Below the pieces are notes generated by a model. It saw nothing but the letters and a program-made list of their open reading frames with translations, was not told where the DNA came from and did not search any database. Below are positions 1 through 8,590 of a stretch of 64,000 nt of DNA, piece by piece (the first letter of the stretch is position 1; each line of letters opens with the position of its first letter). The stretch lies in NCBI GenBank assembly GCA_910586965.1, contig CAJUMF010000009.1, positions 47,982 through 111,981 on the forward strand, written 5' to 3'. This DNA is from an uncultured Dorea sp. (GTDB lineage Bacteria; Bacillota; Clostridia; Lachnospirales; Lachnospiraceae). Made by a program: the position numbers and the translations under genes.

Positions 1-277
1 CTTTAGACTGGTGTTCCACAATCGCAACCAGATAGAGTTCCCTGTCTGGCAGATGAATCTTCTTCACCGAATCGGAATCTCTTCCCTCCTGCCACAGCGG
101 CAGGAACCGTTCGGAAATATCCTCAATATCCTCCGGCTGCACATTTTTCAACAGGTCGATATCCACATACCCCCGCAGAAACTCCGCACACAAAACCGGG
201 TCGTCAAAAATCAACTTCGCCCCGTTATCCCTTACTTTTGTGTTGTCTACTGCTGCATTTTTCTGTTCATTTCCCAT
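1..277 (-). CDS. Rpn-family nuclease/putative transposase, copy 1 (5' part only, runs off the window)
   Basis: This is the first 92 codons of a minus-strand gene that continues past the left edge of the window. The start is the ATG at 277, preceded by an AAAGGAG ribosome site at 284-290. Its translation is nearly identical to the N-terminus of the complete gene at 1903-2946, differing at a few positions near the window edge such as KKIHLPDREL versus KKIRLPDREL. The conserved stretch ending in AIVEHQS matches the start of the PD-(D/E)XK core of the Rpn/PDDEXK_2 group, whose E. coli RpnA-E members promote RecA-independent recombination. Whether this copy is intact cannot be seen. The identity of the two copies points to recent duplication or gene conversion. 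Confidence 0.8.
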   Translation of the reverse strand, partial: MGNEQKNAAVDNTKVRDNGAKLIFDDPVLCAEFLRGYVDIDLLKNVQPEDIEDISERFLPLWQEGRDSDSVKKIHLPDRELYLVAIVEHQSK

Positions 278-299
278 ATGATTCTCCTTTCTGTATGCT

Positions 300-375
300 G
301 AGAACATATGAGAAATGCCTTTGTTATAAGAGAATTATAACAATGATAAAGAAGAATGGCAACGCATATGTTCTC
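300..375 (-). promoter_or_regulatory. promoter of Rpn copy 1 inside an 11-bp inverted repeat
   Basis: On the minus strand a -35 TTGCCA (357-362) and a -10 TATAAT (334-339) are separated by 17 bases. The promoter is bracketed by GAGAACATATG (300-310) and its reverse complement CATATGTTCTC (365-375), a plausible operator or loop. The same arrangement recurs at 2969-3044 in front of the complete Rpn gene. Confidence 0.6.
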
Positions 376-558
376 AACATTTTAATTTTAATCTTTCATT
401 ATTGCTGATTTTGGAATTCCTGCCGAACGGCATTGAAATTCAGAATTTTTGATACATGGACAGTATAACACTGCGGTCTCAATATGGCAAGAAATATCGT
501 TCCGTAATTGGGGGCTTTTGGCCTCAACATTATTTTTATATTTCTATGCTTTTGTTTA

Positions 559-623
559 TTGACAAAAATATTCCAGCATAATATAATCAAGTTATATAAA
601 CAATTTATATAACTTGATTATAT
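559..623 (+). promoter_or_regulatory. consensus promoter and palindromic operator of the TetR-flavodoxin operon
   Basis: TTGACA (559-564), a 17-base spacer and TATAAT (582-587) form a perfect sigma-A promoter. Overlapping the -10 is a perfect inverted repeat with 20-bp arms (581-600 and 604-623) and a 3-base centre. Each arm contains the 15-mer TATAATCAAGTTATA, itself a 5-bp-arm palindrome, so two operator half-modules face each other. The position over the -10 and start site is what is expected for TetR autorepression. The remaining stretch 472-558 shows no gene. Confidence 0.8.
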
Positions 624-674
624 CTACACACAAACATATATTTTTTCAAGATTCACAGAAAGGAACCCCTAATT

Positions 675-1241
675 ATGCCAAAACAGAAAATCACAAAAGA
701 AATGGTTATCAGCGCTGGCTTTGACGTAGCCCGGCAGGATGGCATGGAACAGGTTCTTGTAAAAAACATTGCAAAAAAGCTCGGTTGCTCCGTCCAGCCA
801 ATCTACAGCTACTGCCGCAATATGAAGAGCCTCCGCGCGGATGTGATGGAACAGGCAAGGCTTTTTGTGCGGCAATATCTGGAAGAGCACACAGATTCGG
901 ACGATTTGTTTCGCAGCACCGGACACGCCTTTGTCCGTCTGGCAAAAGAAGAGCCGAACATTTTCAAGATGTTCATCCTGCGCCCGCGAAATCGCATCTC
1001 TTCCCTGGACGAGCTATACCAGGCGGAGACAAACGAAGAAACCGCAGGAGAAATCGCCTCCCGGCTTAATATCAGCATTTCAAGGGCAAAGGAGCTCCAC
1101 CTGAACATGCTTATCTACACCATCGGCATCGGCACGATTTTCTCCGTGACAAGCCCCGGCATCCCGCCGGAGGAAATATTTGCCCGGCAGGAGACGGCAT
1201 ATCAGGCTTTCTCAAAAAATATTTTGGCAGACGAGGAGTAA
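675..1241 (+). CDS. TetR/AcrR-family transcriptional regulator
   Basis: This 188-residue protein has the size and layout of a TetR repressor. An N-terminal helix-turn-helix spans about residues 6-50 (ITKEMVISAGFDVARQDG, then IAKKLGCSVQPIYSYCRN), followed by an all-helical C-terminal ligand domain. The ATG at 675 follows an AGAAAGGAAC ribosome site. It lies downstream of a consensus promoter overlapped by a 20-bp-arm palindrome and only four bases before the flavodoxin gene, so it probably represses its own operon. The ligand is unknown; a redox-active or quinone-like compound would fit the partner but is inference. Confidence 0.85.
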   Translation: MPKQKITKEMVISAGFDVARQDGMEQVLVKNIAKKLGCSVQPIYSYCRNMKSLRADVMEQARLFVRQYLEEHTDSDDLFRSTGHAFVRLAKEEPNIFKMFILRPRNRISSLDELYQAETNEETAGEIASRLNISISRAKELHLNMLIYTIGIGTIFSVTSPGIPPEEIFARQETAYQAFSKNILADEE

Positions 1242-1245
1242 TATT

Positions 1246-1836
1246 ATGGCAAAAATAGTTATCATTTATAAAAGCAGTACCGGATTTACAGAAAAGTACG
1301 CAAGGCTGCTGGCAGAAAGGCTCGGCGGAACCGCCGCGGACTTTAAAAAGGCAGGCCGCATCGCCCTGTCTGATTTTGACACGGTTATCTTCGGCACAAG
1401 AGCTCATGCAGGCTCTATTGACGGCTTTACGAAATTTCGGAAAATCTTCCGCCAGAAAACCGGAACGCCTTTTTTACTCTCCAAAACAGCCCAACATGCA
1501 TCCGGCATTCATGCCCCATCGTGTATTTTATTTGTGACAGGAGCGGCTCCTGAAACAGAGCAGGATATGATACAAAAACTATGGAAAGACAATCTGACAG
1601 AAGTCGAGCTTGACTGTCTCCCGCATTTTTATATGCCCGCCGGACTGTGTTATGAAAAAATGTGCCTTATTGACAGAATCATGATGAAAGGCCTCTCTGC
1701 TATGATAAAACGGAAAAAAGACAAGACAGACCGGGAGATTGAACTTGAGCGCAGAATCTCCGCATCCTTTGAGCTCTTTTCAGAAGAATATGTGGAGCCT
1801 TTGCTTAACTTTGTCCAAAATCAGTACGGAGCATAG
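1246..1836 (+). CDS. flavodoxin-domain protein (HemG-like)
   Basis: This 196-residue cytoplasmic protein begins with a beta strand and the FMN phosphate-binding loop KSSTGFTEKYA (about residues 8-18). A second conserved segment, DTVIFGTRAHAGSI (about 45-58), is typical of flavodoxin/HemG-type proteins. The start at 1246 is supported by AGGAG in the last codons of the TetR gene, with four bases between stop and start, so translation is probably coupled. Such proteins carry FMN and shuttle electrons or reduce small substrates; the actual partner cannot be told here. Expression is presumably controlled by the upstream TetR. Confidence 0.8.
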   Translation: MAKIVIIYKSSTGFTEKYARLLAERLGGTAADFKKAGRIALSDFDTVIFGTRAHAGSIDGFTKFRKIFRQKTGTPFLLSKTAQHASGIHAPSCILFVTGAAPETEQDMIQKLWKDNLTEVELDCLPHFYMPAGLCYEKMCLIDRIMMKGLSAMIKRKKDKTDREIELERRISASFELFSEEYVEPLLNFVQNQYGA

Positions 1837-1840
1837 CAAA

Positions 1841-1874
1841 ATGCCGGAAAAGCTGCAAATTGCTCTTCCGGCAT
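1841..1874. terminator. bidirectional terminator between flavodoxin and Rpn genes
   Basis: ATGCCGGAA (1841-1849) pairs with TTCCGGCAT (1866-1874) around a 16-base loop, between two convergent genes. Confidence 0.7.
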
Positions 1875-1902
1875 CTTATATTCCATCTACTCCCAGCCTA
1901 TA

Positions 1903-2946
1903 TCATTTCAAAACTTCTTCCGTTATCCTGTCTACATCAAAATCCGGCGCATAGCGGAGCGCGATATCATATATCCGCTGCACTTCATCCACATTCTCTT
2001 CCAACTGCTCTGCTATCTCCTCTACCGCCATATCCTTTTTCATCTTCCGGCAGATTTGTTTTATCAACTGGATTTTTGCTCCTTCTTCCCTCCCTTTCGC
2101 TCTGCTGACCCGTCTCGTCTCCTGCACATCATACGCCTCAAAACTGTCAAACAACATCGTAAATTCCCTCCGTTCAATCTTCCCGGTAAATTCTCCAATC
2201 TCTTCCTTTGGAATATTTAATTTTGCGAGAAATACCGTGATAATCTTACTAATTACGCGCAGCAGGTATTCAGGGGTGTTCTCGCTCAAGTTTTCAAAAT
2301 ACTCCGGCGGTATCTCTCTGAGTTTCGCAAACTCCGCCGAATTCCTCAGCTTATTAATCAGCATGACCAAAGACAATTCGTCATTTTTATCAATCAAATC
2401 CTGATTTGAATACGAAGTCAGCGGCACTACCAGATACTCAAAATCCGGGATATATTTCCCCAGCACGTCACTTAAGTATATCCTCTCATGAAAGCTCCTC
2501 GCCGCCGTCCACCGGGATGTCCCTTCATAGTACACAATTGGAAGAACCGGAGGATATTTAAAATCTTTTGTCTTTGTAATCCCCTTATGTAATTTTTCCT
2601 GCTCGTTCTCGTAATCTGTCAATACAAGTACCACATAGCGCAGCAGCTTAAACGCCATGTCATAGTAAACCTTAGACTGATGCTCTACAATCGCAATCAG
2701 ATAGAGTTCTCTGTCCGGCAGACGGATTTTCTTCACTGAATCGGAATCCCTTCCCTCCTGCCACAGCGGCAGGAACCGCTCGGAAATATCCTCGATATCC
2801 TCCGGCTGCACATTTTTCAACAGGTCGATATCCACATACCCCCGCAGAAACTCCGCACACAAAACCGGGTCGTCAAAAATCAACTTCGCCCCGTTATCCC
2901 TTACTTTTGTGTTGTCTACTGCTGCATTTTTCTGTTCATTTCCCAT
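1903..2946 (-). CDS. Rpn-family recombination-promoting nuclease/putative transposase, complete copy
   Basis: This 347-residue protein belongs to the Rpn/PDDEXK group of restriction-fold nucleases. The core includes ELYLIAIVEHQSKVYYDM (around residue 80), where E and Q-S replace the classical E-x-K, and the family hallmark LPIVYYEGTSRWTAA. The C-terminus is helical and charged. I place the start at the ATG at 2946, with AAAGGAG at 2953-2959, not at the upstream in-frame codon at 2976. E. coli Rpn proteins are Mg/Ca-dependent DNA endonucleases that raise RecA-independent recombination; that role here is by family only. The 5' half and promoter are duplicated at 1-471. Confidence 0.85.
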   Translation of the reverse strand: MGNEQKNAAVDNTKVRDNGAKLIFDDPVLCAEFLRGYVDIDLLKNVQPEDIEDISERFLPLWQEGRDSDSVKKIRLPDRELYLIAIVEHQSKVYYDMAFKLLRYVVLVLTDYENEQEKLHKGITKTKDFKYPPVLPIVYYEGTSRWTAARSFHERIYLSDVLGKYIPDFEYLVVPLTSYSNQDLIDKNDELSLVMLINKLRNSAEFAKLREIPPEYFENLSENTPEYLLRVISKIITVFLAKLNIPKEEIGEFTGKIERREFTMLFDSFEAYDVQETRRVSRAKGREEGAKIQLIKQICRKMKKDMAVEEIAEQLEENVDEVQRIYDIALRYAPDFDVDRITEEVLK

Positions 2947-3140
2947 ATGATTCTCCTTTCTGTATGCTGAGAACATATGAGAAATGCCTTTGTTATAAGA
3001 GAATTATAACAATGATAAAGAAGAATGGCAACGCATATGTTCTCAACATTTTAATTTTAATCTTTCATTATTGCTGATTTTGGAATTCCTGCCGAACGGC
3101 ATTGAAATTCAGAATTTTTGATACATAGACAGTATAACAC
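2670..3140. repeat. direct repeat, right copy (partner at 1-471)
   Basis: This is the 471-bp counterpart of the left copy, with the promoter, ribosome site and first 92 codons of the Rpn gene. Similarity ends at cagtataacac; the following bases (ccaaaactcc versus tgcggtctca) are unrelated. Confidence 0.9.
2969..3044 (-). promoter_or_regulatory. promoter of complete Rpn gene with flanking 11-bp inverted repeat
   Basis: A -35 TTGCCA (3026-3031) and a -10 TATAAT (3003-3008) are 17 bases apart on the minus strand. They are enclosed by GAGAACATATG (2969-2979) and CATATGTTCTC (3034-3044). The rest of the 2947-3263 gap holds repeat sequence and the GH36 terminator, and no gene. Confidence 0.6.
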
Positions 3141-3202
3141 CCAAAACTCCATATAACAAGAAGAATTTTCTATCTGTACAACATCTTTGCAGTTGAAAAA
3201 AA

Positions 3203-3246
3203 TTCTGCGGAAGTGGTTTTGCTACAGCATCCCCACTCCCGCAGAA
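3203..3246 (-). terminator. terminator of the alpha-galactoside operon
   Basis: On the minus strand TTCTGCGGGAGTGG pairs with CCACTTCCGCAGAA with one mismatch, and is followed by a run of seven T. It lies just after the GH36 stop at 3264. Confidence 0.85.
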
Positions 3247-3263
3247 ATTCGCCGGAACTTTTC

Positions 3264-5369
3264 CTACCAAAGTTTCACCGCTAAAGCCTCAAAGTCTTCC
3301 CCGGGCCGAACCTCAAGGTGCCCGGCCTGTACACAGATCTGATGTCTGGCCTGCTTTGGGTATACGCTCCGAATCCTCTCCGGGCATTCCTCGGGCAGCG
3401 GTATTTTGATACACGATGGCACTTCGCCGCCGAATACATGCACCACCGCATAGCCCTCTCCATTTGCGCCGACGCGGACCAGGCACTGCCACCCTTCCGG
3501 ATGTCTTGCGCTTTTCACCTTCGGGCCGAACCGGTAAGACTGCCCGTCCCGGATTACCGGTACGATTGTCCGGTAAAATGCCATCCCTTCCTCGAGCATC
3601 TCCCACTGCCCGCTGCCAAGTTCCGTCACATCCCCGGAAATACACATCCGCCCGAGAAATGTAGCGGCTATAGAGTAAGCAATCCTCTTCAAAGAATCCT
3701 CTTTTCTGATTACCGCCCAGATCTGGCTCTGCGCCGGATGGACAGCCCGGTGGACATTAGCTGCGATAATCGGAATCTCCGGGCATTCATGTGCGTCGGA
3801 AAATGATGCCATGCTCATCTGTGCCATCAGACCAGGCGCCAGCCTGTGCCCTCCGGAAGAACAGTTTTCCAGTACAATCCCCGGAATTTCTCTTTTCACC
3901 TTCTCAAAAAATGCCGAGGATGCCTCCATATTCCTTCTAAGTCCTTCGCCCAGCGATTCTGCACCGTCACAGCCGATTCCAATCGTCTCATTATAATCAA
4001 TCTTCATGTAACCGAATCCGTATTTTTTCAGTGTGCCGATTACTTTCTTTGTCAGATATTCTTCTACCCACGGATCGCACATATCCCAAAAACGCCTGAA
4101 ATAACTGGTAAGCGGTTTCCCGTCTTTCTTAAGCAGGTACTCTGTCATGCTGTATGCTTTTGCAGCCTTCCCGACAGTCTCAATCTCAAACCAGATTCCC
4201 GGAATCAACCCCGCAGCCTTTATCTGCCGGACCGTCTCCTCCAGTCCTTCCGGGAACAGTGTATCGGATACTTCATAATCTCCCATACTGATATCCCACG
4301 GAACTCCCTCCTGCCGATACCATCCGCAGTCAATGACAAAGTATCCAAAGCCCTTTCCCTTAAGTACATCCAAAATCCTGCATATATTTTCGTGGGAAGG
4401 ATCGCCCCATGTCGTACAGTACTCGTTGAAAATAATGGGCAAGCTCTTTTCTGTCTCCGGGGCGTCCGCCAGGCTCTCCTCTGCTGCCTTTGTGAGCCTC
4501 CCGGTAAAAATATCCAAAGAATCCGTACGGCCTGTGCTCACGATTGCCTCCGGTGTGCAAAATTCCTCTCCCGGCTCCACGGTCTTCATCCAATGCCCGA
4601 AATCCCGGTCTGCCAGCCCGCCGCTTACACATAAGCCATCATCTTTTCTGTAGATTTCCATCTGCCACGACGCGTTATGGGCAATCTGCGCCCCCCAGAA
4701 CACCTGGCTTTCCCTGTCCTCTATCGCCGCAAAAGGAAAGAACTTATTGACCGGCATAGAGCCCGTCTGCCCGAACTTCTCGCACCGAACCGCGTGAGGA
4801 TCCCACGCCGGCTCAAGCTGCAGATCCTCGATAGGGATGCACTCCGCCCGGCCTTCCTGGCTCCACACACTGCGGAGCCTGTGAAGGTAAAGACTGTTGT
4901 ATCCGTCTCCTTCAAGGTAAGGAGAGATGGCACTTAACGAAAAGCTCTCGAACATTTCCAGAGAAAAAGCTTTCTTTCCCGTATTTCTTACCGCACAGCG
5001 TATCCGCACATAAGGCGTATCTTTTTTCCAGGTCAGTGTATGTACTGTCTCGTACTGTTCCTGTGCAGCCAGAACTGTTGTGACGATAAGCTTTCCCTCC
5101 CGTTCTTCTGCCTTCTGCTCTTTAAACTCCATCCGGTTTATCGTCTCGCTGTTACGCATGGAATTGCCCATGGCGTAAGCCTCATTGTAGATATCCCCGG
5201 AAATTTTAATCTGGATCAGGGAATCAATCTCCTGATTTTTTACCATCGAATCATCATACGGCATCCCCGCCGGCAATAGGATAAAACCAACCTTTTTCTT
5301 TTTCTCGTCTGTCAGATATACAGCGGCCATGTCTCCAAGCTGATATTGTTTTAATAACTGCACTGCCAT
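3264..5369 (-). CDS. GH36 alpha-galactosidase
   Basis: This 701-residue protein without a signal peptide is a cytoplasmic retaining alpha-galactosidase. The N-terminal half is a beta-sandwich. The central barrel carries the expected nucleophile in MKIDYNE (Asp458) and the acid/base in SFSDAHECPE (Asp525), with the family glycine/cysteine segment LENCSSGGHRLAPG between them. A C-terminal beta domain closes the protein. Start ATG 5369 follows AAAGGAGAGAAG. It is the last gene of the transporter operon, 30 bases after the MalG-like permease, so it should cleave alpha-galactosides (raffinose or melibiose type) after import. Exact linkage specificity is not readable from sequence. Confidence 0.88.
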   Translation of the reverse strand: MAVQLLKQYQLGDMAAVYLTDEKKKKVGFILLPAGMPYDDSMVKNQEIDSLIQIKISGDIYNEAYAMGNSMRNSETINRMEFKEQKAEEREGKLIVTTVLAAQEQYETVHTLTWKKDTPYVRIRCAVRNTGKKAFSLEMFESFSLSAISPYLEGDGYNSLYLHRLRSVWSQEGRAECIPIEDLQLEPAWDPHAVRCEKFGQTGSMPVNKFFPFAAIEDRESQVFWGAQIAHNASWQMEIYRKDDGLCVSGGLADRDFGHWMKTVEPGEEFCTPEAIVSTGRTDSLDIFTGRLTKAAEESLADAPETEKSLPIIFNEYCTTWGDPSHENICRILDVLKGKGFGYFVIDCGWYRQEGVPWDISMGDYEVSDTLFPEGLEETVRQIKAAGLIPGIWFEIETVGKAAKAYSMTEYLLKKDGKPLTSYFRRFWDMCDPWVEEYLTKKVIGTLKKYGFGYMKIDYNETIGIGCDGAESLGEGLRRNMEASSAFFEKVKREIPGIVLENCSSGGHRLAPGLMAQMSMASFSDAHECPEIPIIAANVHRAVHPAQSQIWAVIRKEDSLKRIAYSIAATFLGRMCISGDVTELGSGQWEMLEEGMAFYRTIVPVIRDGQSYRFGPKVKSARHPEGWQCLVRVGANGEGYAVVHVFGGEVPSCIKIPLPEECPERIRSVYPKQARHQICVQAGHLEVRPGEDFEALAVKLW

Positions 5370-5399
5370 CTTCTCTCTCCTTTACCTGTTACTTTTTGT

Positions 5400-6263
5400 C
5401 TAACCTTTGACGGCTCCCACCGTCATTCCTTTGATGAAATATTTCTGTAAGCTCAAAAACAGAATCGCTATCGGCAGTACGGATATTACGATTGCCGCCA
5501 TTGCCGTCGTATAGTCACTGCTCTGAGCCGAGAACAGCGACTGAATCGCAACGGTAAGAGTCTTTAACTGCTTTTTGCTCACATAGAGACTTGCCAGCAG
5601 ATAATCATTCCAAATCTGGAACGCCTGCATGATGACCAGCGTCGCCATCGCAGGTTTTAAAAGCGGCAGCACTACGGAAAAATAAGTGCGGAAGACCGAG
5701 CATCCGTCAATCCTCGCCGCCTCCTCAAGCTCTAAGGGCACCGTTGACATAAAACTGTTCATCAAAAATACCCCGAAAGAAATTCCCGTCGCCACATACA
5801 TGAAGATAATCCCGAATCTTGTATTCGTCATATGCATCCTGTACCCAATCATATAAATCGGGAGGAACAGCGCCTGATACGGAATCAGGATTCCGACGAT
5901 AAAGTAGATGTAACAGAACTTGAAAAATTTTCTCCGGCACCTGGCAATGGCCCACGCGGTAGTCCCGCACAGAATTGCCAGGATCAGTACGCTGATTGCT
6001 GTATAGATAAAAGTGTTCGTAAATGTAGTCGCCAGGTCAAGCTTTTTATATGCCGCGATATAATTATCGAAATTCAGTTTCTCCGGCAAAGACAGCGGAT
6101 TATTCAGATACAGCTCCCGCTTTCCCTTGAAGGAATAGTTAAAGATAATAAAAATCGGAGCGATAAACAAAGCCGCCGCAACGGTCATGATAATCTGTAC
6201 GATAACTGAGCCTTTTGTATACTGCTGTACCTCGGCCTCCTGTTTTTCTTTTTTCTTTTTCAT
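5400..6263 (-). CDS. carbohydrate ABC transporter permease, MalG-like
   Basis: This 287-residue inner-membrane protein has six predicted membrane segments. The conserved cytoplasmic EAA loop reads ELEEAARIDGCSVFRTYFSV (about residues 180-200) and docks the ATPase. The N-terminal tail is lysine-rich. The start codon directly follows the stop of the MalF-like permease at 6264. It forms the channel with that protein. No ATPase gene is present in the locus, so the pair must use a shared MsmK-type ATPase encoded elsewhere, as is common for Firmicute CUT1 importers. Confidence 0.9.
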   Translation of the reverse strand: MKKKKEKQEAEVQQYTKGSVIVQIIMTVAAALFIAPIFIIFNYSFKGKRELYLNNPLSLPEKLNFDNYIAAYKKLDLATTFTNTFIYTAISVLILAILCGTTAWAIARCRRKFFKFCYIYFIVGILIPYQALFLPIYMIGYRMHMTNTRFGIIFMYVATGISFGVFLMNSFMSTVPLELEEAARIDGCSVFRTYFSVVLPLLKPAMATLVIMQAFQIWNDYLLASLYVSKKQLKTLTVAIQSLFSAQSSDYTTAMAAIVISVLPIAILFLSLQKYFIKGMTVGAVKG

Positions 6264-7154
6264 CTATGCCTGCACCTCCTTACTCTTAAGCCCCTTTACC
6301 TGTATAAGTGCCACCAGGAGGAGCACGATGACCAGCGTTACCGACATAGCGCAGCCGTAACCGTACTGGCGGCCGTTAATTGCCGTTGTGTACGTCTGGT
6401 AGATCATGGATGTTGATTCCCTTCCCGGGCCGCCTTTTGTGGAGGATACAAGCAAATCATATACTTTCAGCGAACCTGTCGTGATTCCTACCACGCAGAT
6501 AGTGATCGCCGGCGCAAGCATCGGAATCGTAACGTTGAAAAACCGCTTTACCGCCCCGGCGCCGTCTACTTTCGCCGCCTCGTAAAGGTCTGACGGAACA
6601 GACTGCAGCCCAGCCAGGTAAATCAGCATCCAGTAACCGATCCACTGCCAGTTATTGGCAATGAGCAGTCCGGAAAGCACGGTCTTCTTCTCTCCGAACA
6701 GGAGGAAATTAATATTCGTTCCCAAAAAGTCATTGAGCGCCGGGAGTACGTTGGAAAACATCTTAAGCCATACGAAACCTACCACAAGAGCGCTTATCAG
6801 GCACGGGACAAAAAGAATCGTCCGGTAGATCTTCTGCGCCTTTATCCCGCTGTCTAAGGCTATGGCAAAAAGAAGTGCCACCACATTCTGAATAATGGTA
6901 TTTCCGATTGTGAATTTCAGCGTGAACCACCATGCATCCCGGAAATCAGAATCCTTCATCAGCTCCACATAATTCTGGAATCCGACAAATACTTTCTCCG
7001 GAGACATGCCGTCCCAGCTCGTGAACGAGTAACGCACTGCCATAAAAAGCGGGATGATCAGGCCGATGGTAAAAATGATGAACCCCGGCAGCACCAGTGC
7101 CAAATACTGCCTTGACATCCTCCGCTCCATATAATTTATCTTATTTGCTTTCAT
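6264..7154 (-). CDS. carbohydrate ABC transporter permease, MalF-like
   Basis: This 296-residue protein has six membrane segments, a cytoplasmic N-terminus (MERRMSRQYLALVLPGF) and the EAA loop LYEAAKVDGAGAVKRFFN near residue 200. The ATG at 7154 follows AAAGGATGTAAAATCTC. It lies between the binding-protein gene and the second permease with tight spacing. Together they should import an alpha-galactoside-type sugar captured by the lipoprotein encoded upstream. Confidence 0.9.
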   Translation of the reverse strand: MKANKINYMERRMSRQYLALVLPGFIIFTIGLIIPLFMAVRYSFTSWDGMSPEKVFVGFQNYVELMKDSDFRDAWWFTLKFTIGNTIIQNVVALLFAIALDSGIKAQKIYRTILFVPCLISALVVGFVWLKMFSNVLPALNDFLGTNINFLLFGEKKTVLSGLLIANNWQWIGYWMLIYLAGLQSVPSDLYEAAKVDGAGAVKRFFNVTIPMLAPAITICVVGITTGSLKVYDLLVSSTKGGPGRESTSMIYQTYTTAINGRQYGYGCAMSVTLVIVLLLVALIQVKGLKSKEVQA

Positions 7155-7220
7155 GAGATTTTACATCCTTTCATAAAAGAAAGGGGGAAATCCTCTCTCC
7201 CCCTTTAGCCTTGTGGTCAG

Positions 7221-8508
7221 TTAATTCGCGGTGCTTGCATCTACCCTGTCGTCCGATGCCTTAAGACATTCCTCAAAGCTTTCGTCTCCCTGGAGCCATG
7301 CCGCGATATCCTTCGCATTCTCCTCCTGGAAACCGCCCCATACTAACTGGTTGTTGCCAAGCGTTACATCCACGATATTTCCTTCCGCCGCATATTTATC
7401 AATATCCTCCTGGCTCGGATTCGGGAAAGTCGGTGTCACATCCTTAAGCATGGATGCTGTCTTCGTATAATCCAGAATCTCCACTGCCAGATCCTTATCG
7501 CTGGTAAGAAGGTCAAGTACTTTATCAACCGCATCCTGATGCTCTGTCTTTGCACTTGTCATCACGGTAATGTTCGGCTCAAAGATCAGCTTGGAATCGC
7601 CCGTCTGATTCGGGAACGGGAAGATACCGAACTCAAAGTTCTCATCGATATCAAGGAAGTTCTGGATGGACCAAGAACCAGATACCTTCATGGCAACCTC
7701 ACCCTGCACCATCTTCGCATCACAGTCTGTCTGCTCTGTAGAGAATGTCTCCGGGAATGTATTGTCAAAGATCAGCTTGTTGTATTCGTATGCAGTCTGC
7801 GCCTCCTTGCTGTCGGAGAAAGATGTCTGTCCGTCGCGGAACTTGTCGCCCCACTGCGCGTCCTTGTTGAACACATCGTTCATCATAAACTGCATCGTCA
7901 CATTTCCAATGGACCATGTATCTACCATATGGCTGCCGAAAGGCGTAATCTTCTTTGCCTTGCAGTCATCGATAATCTTCTTTAAGTCATCCTGAGTCTT
8001 CGGAATCTCCCAGTTGTTGTCCTTGAACATCTTCTTGTTGTAATAAACGCCCTGGTACATTGCGTTATATACAAGGCCGTAGGTTTTCCCGTCAATGGTT
8101 ACGTTCTCCCTCGCAGCGTCCAATCCTCTGTCAAGGTAGTCGCCCTTAATCTCCCCAAGCACTCCCTGGGGTGCGTAAGTCGCTACATCCTGCGCTTTCC
8201 CGATCATGATATCCGGCAATCCCGACTGCATGTACTGCTGCATCTTCGGCTGGAAATCATTTCCCCAGTCTACGCATTCCCACTCCAGGGTAATCTCCGG
8301 ATATTTTTCCGCCAGCGCCTCATCGATCATGTCCTCAATCCCGGCATCTGTCGTGGACTGTCCGGCAAGAACGGTAAGAGTTACCTTCTCATCGGAACCG
8401 CCGTCTCCCCCCGCTCTTCTCCCCGCCGGATGTTGAACCGCATCCTGCTGCCAGTGATGCCGTCATCGCCGTTACCAGCATGAGGCTGACTAATTTCTGC
8501 TTTCTCAT
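7221..8508 (-). pseudogene. sugar ABC transporter binding lipoprotein, frameshifted near the N-terminus
   Basis: Reading from the ATG at 8508 (ribosome site GAAGGA) gives a lipoprotein signal with lipobox LAAGC. It then enters a run of six G (plus-strand C at 8407-8412) and stops after 39 codons at 8389. Removing one G fuses it in frame to the rest of the mature protein (DGGSDEKVTLTVLAGQST, then residues through 7221), giving a normal 428-residue solute-binding protein. The mature part has clear CUT1 binding-protein features and resembles the paralogue at 9241-10566 (both contain PDIMIGKAQDV). The reading is either a true inactivating or slippage-type frameshift, or a homopolymer sequencing error. 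Without correction the open frame begins at 8330 and lacks any export signal. Confidence 0.85.
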
Positions 8509-8544
8509 GTTATTTTTCCTTCTCGTGATTTATTTGATAATTCT

Positions 8545-8550
8545 ATTATA
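8545..8550 (-). promoter_or_regulatory. likely internal -10 box before the binding-protein gene
   Basis: TATAAT on the minus strand lies 37 bases upstream of the ATG at 8508, within an 82-base gap after the YesL-like gene. No good -35 is visible, which would fit activation by the AraC-type response regulator of this locus. Confidence 0.45.
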
Positions 8551-8590
8551 GAGAAGAAAAAATTTTACAAATAGGACAGTTTTGAACTTT

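Larger units (their letters stand above)
1..471. repeat. direct repeat, left copy (partner at 2670-3140)
   Basis: Positions 1-471 match 2670-3140 at a constant offset of 2669. The repeat covers the first 92 codons of the Rpn gene and 194 bases upstream of its start. The non-coding part is almost perfectly identical; the one difference I noticed there is G versus A in the gatacatggac/gatacatagac stretch. Identity stops abruptly after cagtataacac. The two copies flank the TetR-flavodoxin unit. Confidence 0.9.

Noticed and set aside
399..590. Small minus-strand open frame upstream of the TetR gene
   Set aside because: It has no ribosome site or recognisable content, spans the repeat boundary, and overlaps the promoter of the TetR operon.
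3318..4634. Several plus-strand open frames opposite the GH36 gene
   Set aside because: The minus strand encodes a full GH36 enzyme with both catalytic aspartates; the opposite frames are shadows of its GC-rich codons.
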